Shown piece by piece: positions 50,801 through 63,500 of a DNA stretch of 64,000 nt. The notes beneath the pieces were generated by a model that was given only the letters and a program-made list of their open reading frames with translations, did not search any database and was not told where the DNA came from. A program made the translations under genes and the position numbers. Numbering within the stretch: position 1 is the stretch's first letter; every line of letters begins with the position of its first letter. Source of the stretch: Aquatica leii (taxonomy: Eukaryota > Arthropoda > Insecta > Coleoptera > Lampyridae); NCBI GenBank assembly GCA_035610365.1, contig CM069434.1:29970238-30034237 (forward strand). The letters run 5' to 3'.

Positions 50801-53800
50801 TGATTGTTCTTATTCCTATTTATGCAATTGACAAAATGTATAGATAATACTGTCTGCAAACGACACAGTAAATACTGCCTTATAACAAGCATTGATTTAA
50901 CGCATCGCAGGCTCTGGTAGTTATATTTTACATAGTTTTTGAAAAATCTGTTTGTTCTTATTCCCATTTATGCAATTGACAAAATGTATAGATAATACTG
51001 TCTGCAAACGACACAGTAAATACTGCCTTATAACAAGCATTGATTTAACGCATCGCAGGCTCTGGTAGTTACATTTTACATAGTTTTTGAAAAATCTGTT
51101 TGTTCTTATTCCCATTTATGCAATTGACAAAATGTATAGATAATACTGTCTGCAAACGACACAGTAAATACTGCCTTATAACAAGCATTGATTTAACGCA
51201 TCGCAGGCTCTGGTAGTTACATTTTACATAGTTTTTGAAAAATCTGTTTGTTCTTATTCCTATTTATGCAATTGACAAAATGTATAGATAATACTGTCTG
51301 CAAACGACACAGTAAATACTGCCTTATAACAAGCATTGATTTAACGCATCGCAGGCTCTGGTAGTTACATTTTACATAGTTTTTTGAAAAATCTGTTTGT
51401 TCTTATTCCCATTTATGCAATTGACAAAATGTATAGATAATACTGTCTGCAAACGACACAGTAAATACTGCCTTATAACAAGCATTGATTTAACGCATCG
51501 CAGGCTCTGGTAGTTACATTTTACATAGTTTTTGAAAAATCTGTTTGTTCTTATTCCCATTTATGCAATTGACAAAATGTATAGATAATACTGTCTGCAA
51601 ACGACACAGTAAATACTGCCTTATAACAAGCATTGATTTAACGCATCGCAGGCTCTGGTAGTTACATTTTACATAGTTTTTGAAAAATCTGTTTGTTCTT
51701 ATTCCCATTTATGCAATTGACAAAATGTATAGATAATACTGTCTGCAAACGACACAGTAAATACTGCCTTATAACAAGCATTGATTTAACGCATCGCAGG
51801 CTCTGGTAGTTACATTTTACATAGTTTTTTGAAAAATCTGTTTGTTCTTATTCCCATTTATGCAATTGACAAAATGTATAGATAATACTGTCTGCAAACG
51901 ACACAGTAAATACTGCCTTATAACAAGCATTGATTTAACGCATCGCAGGCTCTGGTAGTTACATTTTACATAGTTTTTTGAAAAATCTGTTTGTTCTTAT
52001 TCCCATTTATGCAATTGACAAAATGTATAGATAATACTGTCTGCAAACGACACAGTAAATACTGCCTTATAACAAGCATTGATTTAACGCATCGCAGGCT
52101 CTGGTAGTTACATTTTACATAGTTTTTGAAAAATCTGTTTGTTCTTATTCCCATTTATGCAATTGACAAAATGTATAGATAATACTGTCTGCAAACGACA
52201 CAGTAAATACTGCCTTATAACAAGCATTGATTTAACGCATCGCAGGCTCTGGTAGTTACATTTTACATAGTTTTTGAAAAATCTGTTTGTTCTTATTCCC
52301 ATTTATGCAATTGACAAAATGTATAGATAATACTGTCTGCAAACGACACAGTAAATACTGCCTTATAACAAGCATTGATTTAACGCATCGCAGGCTCTGG
52401 TAGTTACATTTTACATAGTTTTTTGAAAAATCTGTTTGTTCTTATTCCTATTTATGCAATTGACAAAATGTATAGATAATACTGTCTGCAAACGACACAG
52501 TAAATACTGCCTTATAACAAGCATTGATTTAACGCATCGCAGGCTCTGGTAGTTACATTTTACATAGTTTTTTGAAAAATCTGTTTGTTCTTATTCCCAT
52601 TTATGCAATTGACAAAATGTATAGATAATACTGTCTGCAAACGACACAGTAAATACTGCCTTATAACAAGCATTGATTTAACGCATCGCAGGCTCTGGTA
52701 GTTACATTTTACGTAGTTTTTTGAAAAATCTGTTTGTTCTTATTCCCATTTATGCAATTGACAAAATGTATAGATAATACTGTCTGCAAACGACACAGTA
52801 AATACTGCCTTATAACAAGCATTGATTTAACGCATCGCAGGCTCTGGTAGTTACATTTTACATAGTTTCTTGAAAAATCTGTTTGTTCTTATTCCCATTT
52901 ATGCAATTGACAAAATGTATAGATAATACTGTCTGCAAACGACACAGTAAATACTGCCTTATAACAAGCATTGATTTAACGCATCGCAGGCTCTGGTAGT
53001 TACATTTTACATAGTTTTTGAAAAATCTGTTTGTTCTTATTCCCATTTATGCAATTGACAAAATGTATAGATAATACTGTCTGCAAACGACACAGTAAAT
53101 ACTGCCTTATAACAAGCATTGATTTAACGCATCGCAGGCTCTGGTAGTTACATTTTACATAGTTTTTGAAAAATCTGTTTGTTCTTATTCCCATTTATGC
53201 AATTGACAAAATGTATAGATAATACTGTCTGCAAACGACACAGTAAATACTGCCTTATAACAAGCATTGATTTAACGCATCGCAGGCTCTGGTAGTTACA
53301 TTTTACATAGTTTTTTGAAAAATCTGTTTGTTCTTATTCCCATTTATGCAATTGACAAAATGTATAGATAATACTGTCTGCAAACGACACAGTAAATACT
53401 GCCTTATAACAAGCATTGATTTAACGCATCGCAGGCTCTGGTAGTTACATTTTACATAGTTTTTGAAAAATCTGTTTGTTCTTATTCCTATTTATGCAAT
53501 TGACAAAATGTATAGATAATACTGTCTGCAAACGACACAGTAAATACTGCCTTATAACAAGCATTGATTTAACGCATCGCAGGCTCTGGTAGTTACATTT
53601 TACATAGTTTTTTGAAAAATATGTTTGTTCTTATTCCCATTTATGCAATTGACAAAATGTATAGATAATACTGTCTGCAAACGACACAGTAAATACTGCC
53701 TTATAACAAGCATTGATTTAACGCATCGCAGGCTCTGGTAGTTACATTTTACGTAGTTTTTGAAAAATCTGTTTGTTCTTATTCCCATTTATGCAATTGA

Positions 53801-55079
53801 CAAAATGTATAGATAATACTGTCTGCAAACGACACAGTAAATACTGCCTTATAACAAGCATTGATTTAACGCATCGCAGGCTCTGGTAGTTACATTTTAC
53901 ATAGTTTTTGAAAAATCTGTTTGTTCTTATTCCCATTTATGCAATTGACAAAATGTATAGATAATACTGTCTGCAAACGACACAGTAAATACTGCCTTAT
54001 AACAAGCATTGATTTAACGCATCGCAGGCTCTGGTAGTTACATTTTACATAGTTTTTTGAAAAATCTGTTTGTTCTTATTCCCATTTATGCAATTGACAA
54101 AATGTATAGATAATACTGTCTGCAAACGACACAGTAAATACTGCCTTATAACAAGCATTGATTTAACGCATCGCAGGCTCTGGTAGTTACATTTTACATA
54201 GATTTATGAAAAATCTGTTTGTTCTTATTCCCATTTATGCAATTGACAAAATGTATAGATAATACTGTCTGCAAACGACACAGTAAATACTGCCTTATAA
54301 CAAGCATTGATTTAACGCATCGCAGGCTCTGGTAGTTACATTTTACATAGTTTTTTGAAAAATCTGTTTGTTCTTATTCCCATTTATGCAATTGACAAAA
54401 TGTATAGATAATACTGTCTGCAAACGACACAATGAATACTGCCTTATAACAAGCATTGATTTAACGCATCGCAGGCTCTGGTAGTTACATTTTACATAGT
54501 TTTTTGAAAAATCTGTTTGTTCTTATTCCTATTTATGCAATTGACAAAATGTATAGATAATACTGTCTGCAAACGACACAGTAAATACTGCCTTATAACA
54601 AGCATTGATTTAACGCATCGCAGGCTCTGGTAGTTACATTTTACATAGTTTTTTGAAAAATCTGTTTGTTCTTATTCCTATTTATGCAATTGACAAAATG
54701 TATAGATAATACTGTCTGCAAACGACACAGTAAATACTGCCTTATAACAAGCATTGATTTAACGCATCGCAGGCTCTGGTAGTTACATTTTACATAGTTT
54801 TTGAAAAATCTGTTTGTTCTTATTCCCATTTATGCAATTGACAAAATGTATAGATAATACTGTCTGCAAACGACACAGTAAATACTGCCTTATAACAAGC
54901 ATTGATTTAACGCATCGCAGGCTCTGGTAGTTACATTTTACATAGTTTTTTGAAAAATCTGTTTGTTCTTATTCCTATTTATGCAATTGACAAAATGTAT
55001 AGATAATACTGTCTGCAAACGACACAGTAAATACTGCCTTATAACAAGCATTGATTTAACGCATCGCAGGCTCTGGTAG

Positions 55080-55970
55080 TTACATTTTACATAGTTTTTG
55101 AAAAATCTGTTTGTTCTTATTCCCATTTATGCAATTGACAAAATGTATAGATAATACTGTCTGCAAACGACACAGTAAATACTGCCTTATAACAAGCATT
55201 GATTTAACGCATCGCAGGCTCTGGTAGTTACATTTTACATAGTTTTTGAAAAATCTGTTTGTTCTTATTCCCATTTATGCAATTGACAAAATGTATAGAT
55301 AATACTGTCTGCAAACGACACAGTAAATACTGCCTTATAACAAGCATTGATTTAACGCATCGCAGGCTCTGGTAGTTACATTTTACATAGTTTTTGAAAA
55401 ATCTGTTTGTTCTTATTCCCATTTATGCAATTGACAAAATGTATAGATAATACTGTCTGCAAACGACACAGTAAATACTGCCTTATAACAAGCATTGATT
55501 TAACGCATCGCAGGCTCTGGTAGTTACATTTTACATAGTTTTTGAAAAATCTGTTTGTTCTTATTCCCATTTATGCAATTGACAAAATGTATAGATAATA
55601 CTGTCTGCAAACGACACAGTAAATACTGCCTTATAACAAGCATTGATTTAACGCATCGCAGGCTCTGGTAGTTACATTTTACATAGTTTTTGAAAAATCT
55701 GTTTGTTCTTATTCCCATTTATGCAATTGACAAAATGTATAGATAATACTGTCTGCAAACGACACAGTAAATACTGCCTTATAACAAGCATTGATTTAAC
55801 GCATCGCAGGCTCTGGTAGTTACATTTTACATAGTTTTTGAAAAATCTGTTTGTTCTTATTCCCATTTATGCAATTGACAAAATGTATAGATAATACTGT
55901 CTGCAAACGACACAGTAAATACTGCCTTATAACAAGCATTGATTTAACGCATCGCAGGCTCTGGTAGTTA
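55080..55970 (+). repeat. Run of identical 148-bp units
   Basis: Six or more consecutive units are T5/C form and appear identical at exact 148-bp spacing. Similar runs occur at about 9.49-9.98 kb and 61.6-62.4 kb. Such runs suggest recent local amplification of one unit. Confidence 0.75.
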
Positions 55971-56460
55971 CATTTTACATATTTTTCAAAAATCTGTTTG
56001 TTCTTATTCCCATTTATGCAATTGACAAAATGTATAGATAATACTGTCTGCAAACGACACAGTAAATACTGCCTTATAACAAGCATTGATTTAACGCATC
56101 GCAGGCTCTGGTAGTTACATTTTACATAGTTTTTGAAAAATCTGTTTGTTCTTATTCCCATTTATGCAATTGACAAAATGTATAGATAATACTGTCTGCA
56201 AACGACACAGTAAATACTGCCTTATAACAAGCATTGATTTAACGCATCGCAGGCTCTGGTAGTTACATTTTACATAGGTTTTTGAAAAATCTGTTTGTTC
56301 TTATTCTCATTTATGCAATTGACAAAATGTATAGATAATACTGTCTGCAAACGACACAGTAAATACTGCCTTATAACAAGCATTGATTTAACGCATCGCA
56401 GGCTCTGGTAGTTACATTTACATAGTTTTTGAAAAATCTGTTTGTTTTTATTCCCATTTA
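55970..56460 (+). repeat. Satellite stretch with two 147-bp units
   Basis: One unit loses the G of ATAG and changes the next G to C (ATATTTTTCAAAAATC, about 55979-55994). Another has lost one T (ACATTTACATAG, about 56414-56425). Units of 147 bp are a multiple of three, which is why longer minus-strand frames of 113 and 86 codons appear here. They are not thought to be genes. Confidence 0.8.
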
Positions 56461-57004
56461 TGCAATTGACAAAATGTATAGATAATACTGTCTGCAAACG
56501 ACACAGTAAATACTGCCTTATAACAAGCATTGATTTAACGCATCGCAGGCTCTGGTAGTTACATTTTACATAGTTTTTGAAAAATCTGTTTGTTCTTATT
56601 CCTATTTATGCAATTGACAAAATGTATAGATAATACTGTCTGCAAACGACACAGTAAATACTGCCTTATAACAAGCATTGATTTAACGCATCGCAGGCTC
56701 TGGGAGTTACATTTTACATAGTTTTTGAAAAATCTGTTTGTTCTTATTCCCATTTATGCAATTGACAAAATGTATAGATAATACTGTCTGCAAACGACAC
56801 AGTAAATACTGCCTTATAACAAGCATTGATTTAACGCATCGCAGGCTCTGGTAGTTACATTTTACATAGTTTTTTGAAAAATCTGTTTGTTCTTATTCCT
56901 ATTTATGCAATTGACAAAATGTATAGATAATACTGTCTGCAAACGACACAGTAAATACTGCCTTATAACAAGCATTGATTTAACGCATCGCAGGCTCTGG
57001 TAGT

Positions 57005-60000
57005 TACATTTTAATAGTTTTTTGAAAAATCTGTTTGTTCTTATTCCCATTTATGCAATTGACAAAATGTATAGATAATACTGTCTGCAAACGACACAGT
57101 AAATACTGCCTTATAACAAGCATTGATTTAACGCATCGCAGGCTCTGGTAGTTACATTTTACATAGTTTTTTGAAAAATCTGTTTGTTCTTATTCCCATT
57201 TATGCAATTGACAAAATGTATAGATAATACTGTCTGCAAACGACACAGTAAATACTGCCTTATAACAAGCATTGATTTAACGCATCGCAGGCTCTGGTAG
57301 TTACATTTTACATAGTTTTTTGAAAAATCTGTTTGTTCTTATTCCTATTTATGCAATTGACAAAATGTATAGATAATACTGTCTGCAAACGACACAATGA
57401 ATACTACCTTATAACAAGCATTGATTTAACGCATCGCAGGCTCTGGTAGTTACATTTTACGTAGTTTTTGAAAAATCTGTTTGTTCTTATTCCTATTTAT
57501 GCAATTGACAAAATGTATAGATAATACTGTCTGCAAACGACACAGTAAATACTGCCTTATAACAAGCATTGATTTAACGCATCGCAGGCTCTGGTAGTTA
57601 CATTTTACATAGTTTTTTGAAAAATCTGTTTGTTCTTATTCCCATTTATGCAATTGACAAAATGTATAGATAATACTGTCTGCAAACGACACAGTAAATA
57701 CTGCCTTATAACAAGCATTGATTTAACGCATCGCAGGCTCTGGTAGTTACATTTTACATAGTTTTTGAAAAATCTGTTTGTTCTTATTCCCATTTATGCA
57801 ATTGACAAAATGTATAGATAATACTGTCTGCAAACGACACAGTAAATACTGCCTTATAACAAGCATTGATTTAACGCATCGCAGGCTCTGGTAGTTACAT
57901 TTTACATAGTTTTTGACACATCTGTTTGTTCTTATTCCCATTTATGCAATTGACAAAATGTATAGATAATACTGTCTGCAAACGACACAGTAAATACTGC
58001 CTTATAACAAGCATTGATTTAACGCATCGCAGGCTCTGGTAGTTACATTTTACATAGTTTTTGAAAAATCTGTTTGTTCTTATTCCCATTTATGCAATTG
58101 ACAAAATGTATAGATAATACTGTCTGCAAACGACACAGTAAATACTGCCTTATAACAAGCATTGATTTAACGCATCGCAGGCTCTGGTAGTTACATTTTA
58201 CATAGTTTTTGAAAAATCTGTTTGTTCTTATTCCCATTTATGCAATTGACAAAATGTATAGATAATACTGTCTGCAAACGACACAGTAAATACTGCCTTA
58301 TAACAAGCATTGATTTAACGCATCGCAGGCTCTGGTAGTTACATTTTACATAGTTTTTGAAAAATCTGTTTGTTCTTATTCCCATTTATGCAATTGACAA
58401 AATGTATAGATAATACTGTCTGCAAACGACACAGTAAATACTGCCTTATAACAAGCATTGATTTAACGCATCGCAGGCTCTGGTAGTTACATTTTACATA
58501 GTTTTTTGAAAAATCTGTTTGTTCTTATTCCCATTTATGCAATTGACAAAATGTATAGATAATACTGTCTGCAAACGACACAGTAAATACTGCCTTATAA
58601 CAAGCATTGATTTAACGCATCGCAGGCTCTGGTAGTTACATTTTACATAGTTTTTGAAAAATCTGTTTGTTCTTATTCCCATTTATGCAATTGACAAAAT
58701 GTATAGATAATACTGTCTGCAAACGACACAGTAAATACTGCCTTATAACAAGCATTGATTTAACGCATCGCAGGCTCTGGTAGTTACATTTTACATAGTT
58801 TGTGAAAAATCTGTTTGTTCTTATTCCCATTTATGCAATTGACAAAATGTATAGATAATACTGTCTGCAAACGACACAGTAAATACTGCCTTATAACAAG
58901 CATTGATTTAACGCATCGCAGGCTCTGGGAGTTACATTTTACATAGTTTTTGAAAAATCTGTTTGTTCTTATTCCCATTTATGCAATTGACAAAATGTAT
59001 AGATAATACTGTCTGCAAACGACACAGTAAATACTGCCTTATAACAAGCATTGATTTAACGCATCGCAGGCTCTGGTAGTTACATTTTACATAGTTTTTG
59101 AAAAATCTGTTTGTTCTTATTCCCATTTATGCAATTGACAAAATGTATAGATAATACTGTCTGCAAACGACACAGTAAATACTGCCTTATAACAAGCATT
59201 GATTTAACGCATCGCAGGCTCTGGTAGTTACATTTTACATAGTTTTTTGAAAAATCTGTTTGTTCTTATTCCCATTTATGCAATTGACAAAATGTATAGA
59301 TAATACTGTCTGCAAACGACACAGTAAATACTGCCTTATAACAAGCATTGATTTAACGCATCGCAGGCTCTGGTAGTTACATTTTACATAGTTTTTTGAA
59401 AAATCTGTTTGTTCTTATTCCCATTTATGCAATTGACAAAATGTATAGATAATACTGTCTGCAAACGACACAGTAAATACTGCCTTATAACAAGCATTGA
59501 TTTAACGCATCGCAGGCTCTGGTAGTTACATTTTACATAGTTTTTGATAAATCTGTTTGTTCTTATTCCTATTTATGCAATTGACAAAATGTATAGATAA
59601 TACTGTCTGCAAACGACACAGTAAATACTGCCTTATAACAAGCATTGATTTAACGCATCGCAGGCTCTGGGAGTTAAATTTTACATAGTTTTTGAAAAAT
59701 CTGTTTGTTCTTATTCCCATTTATGCAATTGACAAAATGTATAGATAATACTGTCTGCAAACGACACAGTAAATACTGCCTTATAACAAGCATTGATTTA
59801 ACGCATCGCAGGCTCTGGTAGTTACATTTTACATAGTTTTTTGAAAAATCTGTTTGTTCTTATTCCTATTTATGCAATTGACAAAATGTATAGATAATAC
59901 TGTCTGCAAACGACACAGTAAATACTACCTTATAACAAGCATTGATTTAACGCATCGCAAGCTCTGGTAGTTACATTTTACGTAGTTTTTTGAAAAATCT

Positions 60001-60580
60001 GTTTGTTCTTATTCCCATTTATGCAATTGACAAAATGTATAGATAATACTGTCTGCAAACGACACAGTAAATACTGCCTTATAACAAGCATTGATTTAAC
60101 GCATCGCAGGCTCTGGTAGTTACATTTTACATAGTTTTTTAAAAATCTGTTTGTTCTTATTCCTATTTATGCAATTGACAAAATGTATAGATAATACTGT
60201 CTGCAAACGACACAGTAAATACTGCCTTATAACAAGCATTGATTTAACGCATCGCAGGCTCTGGTAGTTACATTTTAATAGTTTTTGAAAAATCTGTTTG
60301 TTCTTATTCCTATTTATGCAATTGACAAAATGTATAGATAATACTGTCTGCAAACGACACAGTAAATACTGCCTTATAACAAGCATTGATTTAACGCATC
60401 GCAGGCTCTGGTAGTTACATTTTACATAGTTTTTTGAAAAATCTGTTTGTTCTTATTCCTATTTATGCAATTGACAAAATGTATAGATAATACTGTCTGC
60501 AAACGACACAGTAAATACTGCCTTATAACAAGCATTGATTTAACGCATCGCAGGCTCTGGTAGTTACATTTTAATAGTTT
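57005..60580 (+). repeat. Second cluster of the one-base-deletion variant
   Basis: TTTTAATAG replaces TTTTACATAG at about 57010, 60274 and 60570, the same lesion as in the 12.8-18.3 kb cluster some 40 kb away. Two of the three have the same context as that cluster (T6, C form, preceded by a T-form unit), which argues for common descent over independent loss. Confidence 0.75.
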
Positions 60581-63500
60581 TTTGAAAAATCTGTTTGTTC
60601 TTATTCCCATTTATGCAATTGACAAAATGTATAAATAATACTGTCTGCAAACGACACAGTAAATACTGCCTTATAACAAGCATTGATTTAACGCATCGCA
60701 GGCTCTGGTAGTTACATTTTACATAGTTTTTTGAAAAATCTGTTTGTTCTTATTCCCATTTATGCAATTGACAAAATGTATAGATAATACTGTCTGCAAA
60801 CGACACAGTAAATACTGCCTTATAACAAGCATTGATTTAACGCATCGCAGGCTCTGGTAGTTACATTTTACATAGTTTTTTGAAAAATCTGTTTGTTCTT
60901 ATTCCCATTTATGCAATTGACAAAATGTATAGATAATACTGTCTGCAAACGACACAGTAAATACTGCCTTATAACAAGCATTGATTTAACGCATCGCAGG
61001 CTCTGGTAGTTACATTTTACATAGTTTTTTGAAAACTCTGTTTGTTCTTATTCCCATTTATGCAATTGACAAAATGTATAGATAATACTGTCTGCAAACG
61101 ACACAGTAAATACTGCCTTATAACAAGCATTGATTTAACGCATCGCAGGCTCTGGTAGTTACATTTTACATAGTTTTTGAAAAATCTGTTTGTTCTTATT
61201 CCCATTTATGCAATTGACAAAATGTATAGATAATACTGTCTGCAAACGACACAGTAAATACTGCCTTATAACAAGCATTGATTTAACGCATCGCAGGCTC
61301 TGGTAGTTACATTTTACATAGTTTTTGAATAATCTGTTTGTTCTTATTCCCATTTATGCAATTGACAAAATGTATAGATAATACTGTCTGCAAACGACAC
61401 AGTAAATACTGCCTTATAACAAGCATTGATTTAACGCATCGCAGGCTCTGGTAGTTACATTTTACATAGTTTTTGAAAAATCTGTTTGTTCTTATTCCTA
61501 TTTATGCAATTGACAAAATGTATAGATAATACTGTCTGCAAACGACACAGTAAATACTGCCTTATAACAAGCATTGATTTAACGCATCGCAGGCTCTGGT
61601 AGTTACATTTTACATAGTTTTTGGAAAATCTGTTTGTTCTTATTCCCATTTATGCAATTGACAAAATGTATAGATAATACTGTCTGCAAACGACACAGTA
61701 AATACTGCCTTATAACAAGCATTGATTTAACGCATCGCAGGCTCTGGTAGTTACATTTTACATAGTTTTTGAAAAATCTGTTTGTTCTTATTCCCATTTA
61801 TGCAATTGACAAAATGTATAGATAATACTGTCTGCAAACGACACAGTAAATACTGCCTTATAACAAGCATTGATTTAACGCATCGCAGGCTCTGGTAGTT
61901 ACATTTTACATAGTTTTTGAAAAATCTGTTTGTTCTTATTCCCATTTATGCAATTGACAAAATGTATAGATAATACTGTCTGCAAACGACACAGTAAATA
62001 CTGCCTTATAACAAGCATTGATTTAACGCATCGCAGGCTCTGGTAGTTACATTTTACATAGTTTTTGAAAAATCTGTTTGTTCTTATTCCCATTTATGCA
62101 ATTGACAAAATGTATAGATAATACTGTCTGCAAACGACACAGTAAATACTGCCTTATAACAAGCATTGATTTAACGCATCGCAGGCTCTGGTAGTTACAT
62201 TTTACATAGTTTTTGAAAAATCTGTTTGTTCTTATTCCCATTTATGCAATTGACAAAATGTATAGATAATACTGTCTGCAAACGACACAGTAAATACTGC
62301 CTTATAACAAGCATTGATTTAACGCATCGCAGGCTCTGGTAGTTACATTTTACATAGTTTTTGAAAAATCTGTTTGTTCTTATTCCCATTTATGCAATTG
62401 ACAAAATGTATAGATAATACTGTCTGCAAACGACACAGTAAATACTGCCTTATAACAAGCATTGATTTAACGCATCGCAGGCTCTGGTAGTTACATTTTA
62501 CATAGTTTTTTGAAAAATCTGTTTGTTCTTATTCCCATTTATGCAATTGACAAAATGTATAGATAATACTGTCTGCAAACGACACAGTAAATACTGCCTT
62601 ATAACAAGCATTGATTTAACGCATCGCAGGCTCTGGTAGTTACATTTTACATAGTTTTATGAAAAATCTGTTTGTTCTTATTCCCATTTATGCAATTGAC
62701 AAAATGTATAGATAATACTGTCTGCAAACGACACAGTAAATACTGCCTTATAACAAGCATTGATTTAACGCATCGCAGGCTCTGGTAGTTACATTTTACA
62801 TAGTTTTTTGAAAAATCTGTTTGTTCTTATTCCTATTTATGCAATTGACAAAATGTATAGATAATACTGTCTGCAAACGACACAATGAATACTACCTTAT
62901 AACAAGCATTGATTTAACGCATCGCAGGCTCTGGTAGTTACATTTTACGTAGTTTTTTGAAAAATCTGTTTGTTCTTATTCCTATTTATGCAATTGACAA
63001 AATGTATAGATAATACTGTCTGCAAACGACACAGTAAATACTGCCTTATAACAAGCATTGATTTAACGCATCGCAGGCTCTGGTAGTTACATTTTACATA
63101 GTTTTTTGAAAAATCTGTTTGTTCTTATTCCTATTTATGCAATTGACAAAATGTATAGATAATACTGTCTGCAAACGACACAGTAAATACTGCCTTATAA
63201 CAAGCATTGATTTAACGCATCGCAGGCTCTGGTAGTTACATTTTACATAGTTTTTTAAAAATCTGTTTGTTCTTATTCCCATTTATGCAATTGACAAAAT
63301 GTATAGATAATACTGTCTGCAAACGACACAGTAAATACTGTCTTATAACAAGCATTGATTTAACGCATCGCAGGCTCTGGTAGTTACATTTTACATAGTT
63401 TTTTGAAAAATCTGTTTGTTCTTATTCCCATTTATGCAATTGACAAAATGTATAGATAATACTGTCTGCAAACGACACAGTAAATACTGCCTTATAACAA

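Larger units (their letters stand above)
49600..62700 (+). repeat. Right part of satellite array, C form dominant
   Basis: About three quarters of the units read CCCAT at the C/T site, the reverse of the core. The stretch also holds ACACAATGA units (near 54431 and 57396; another lies just beyond at 62883) and several ACGTAG units. Counts are by eye. Confidence 0.7.
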
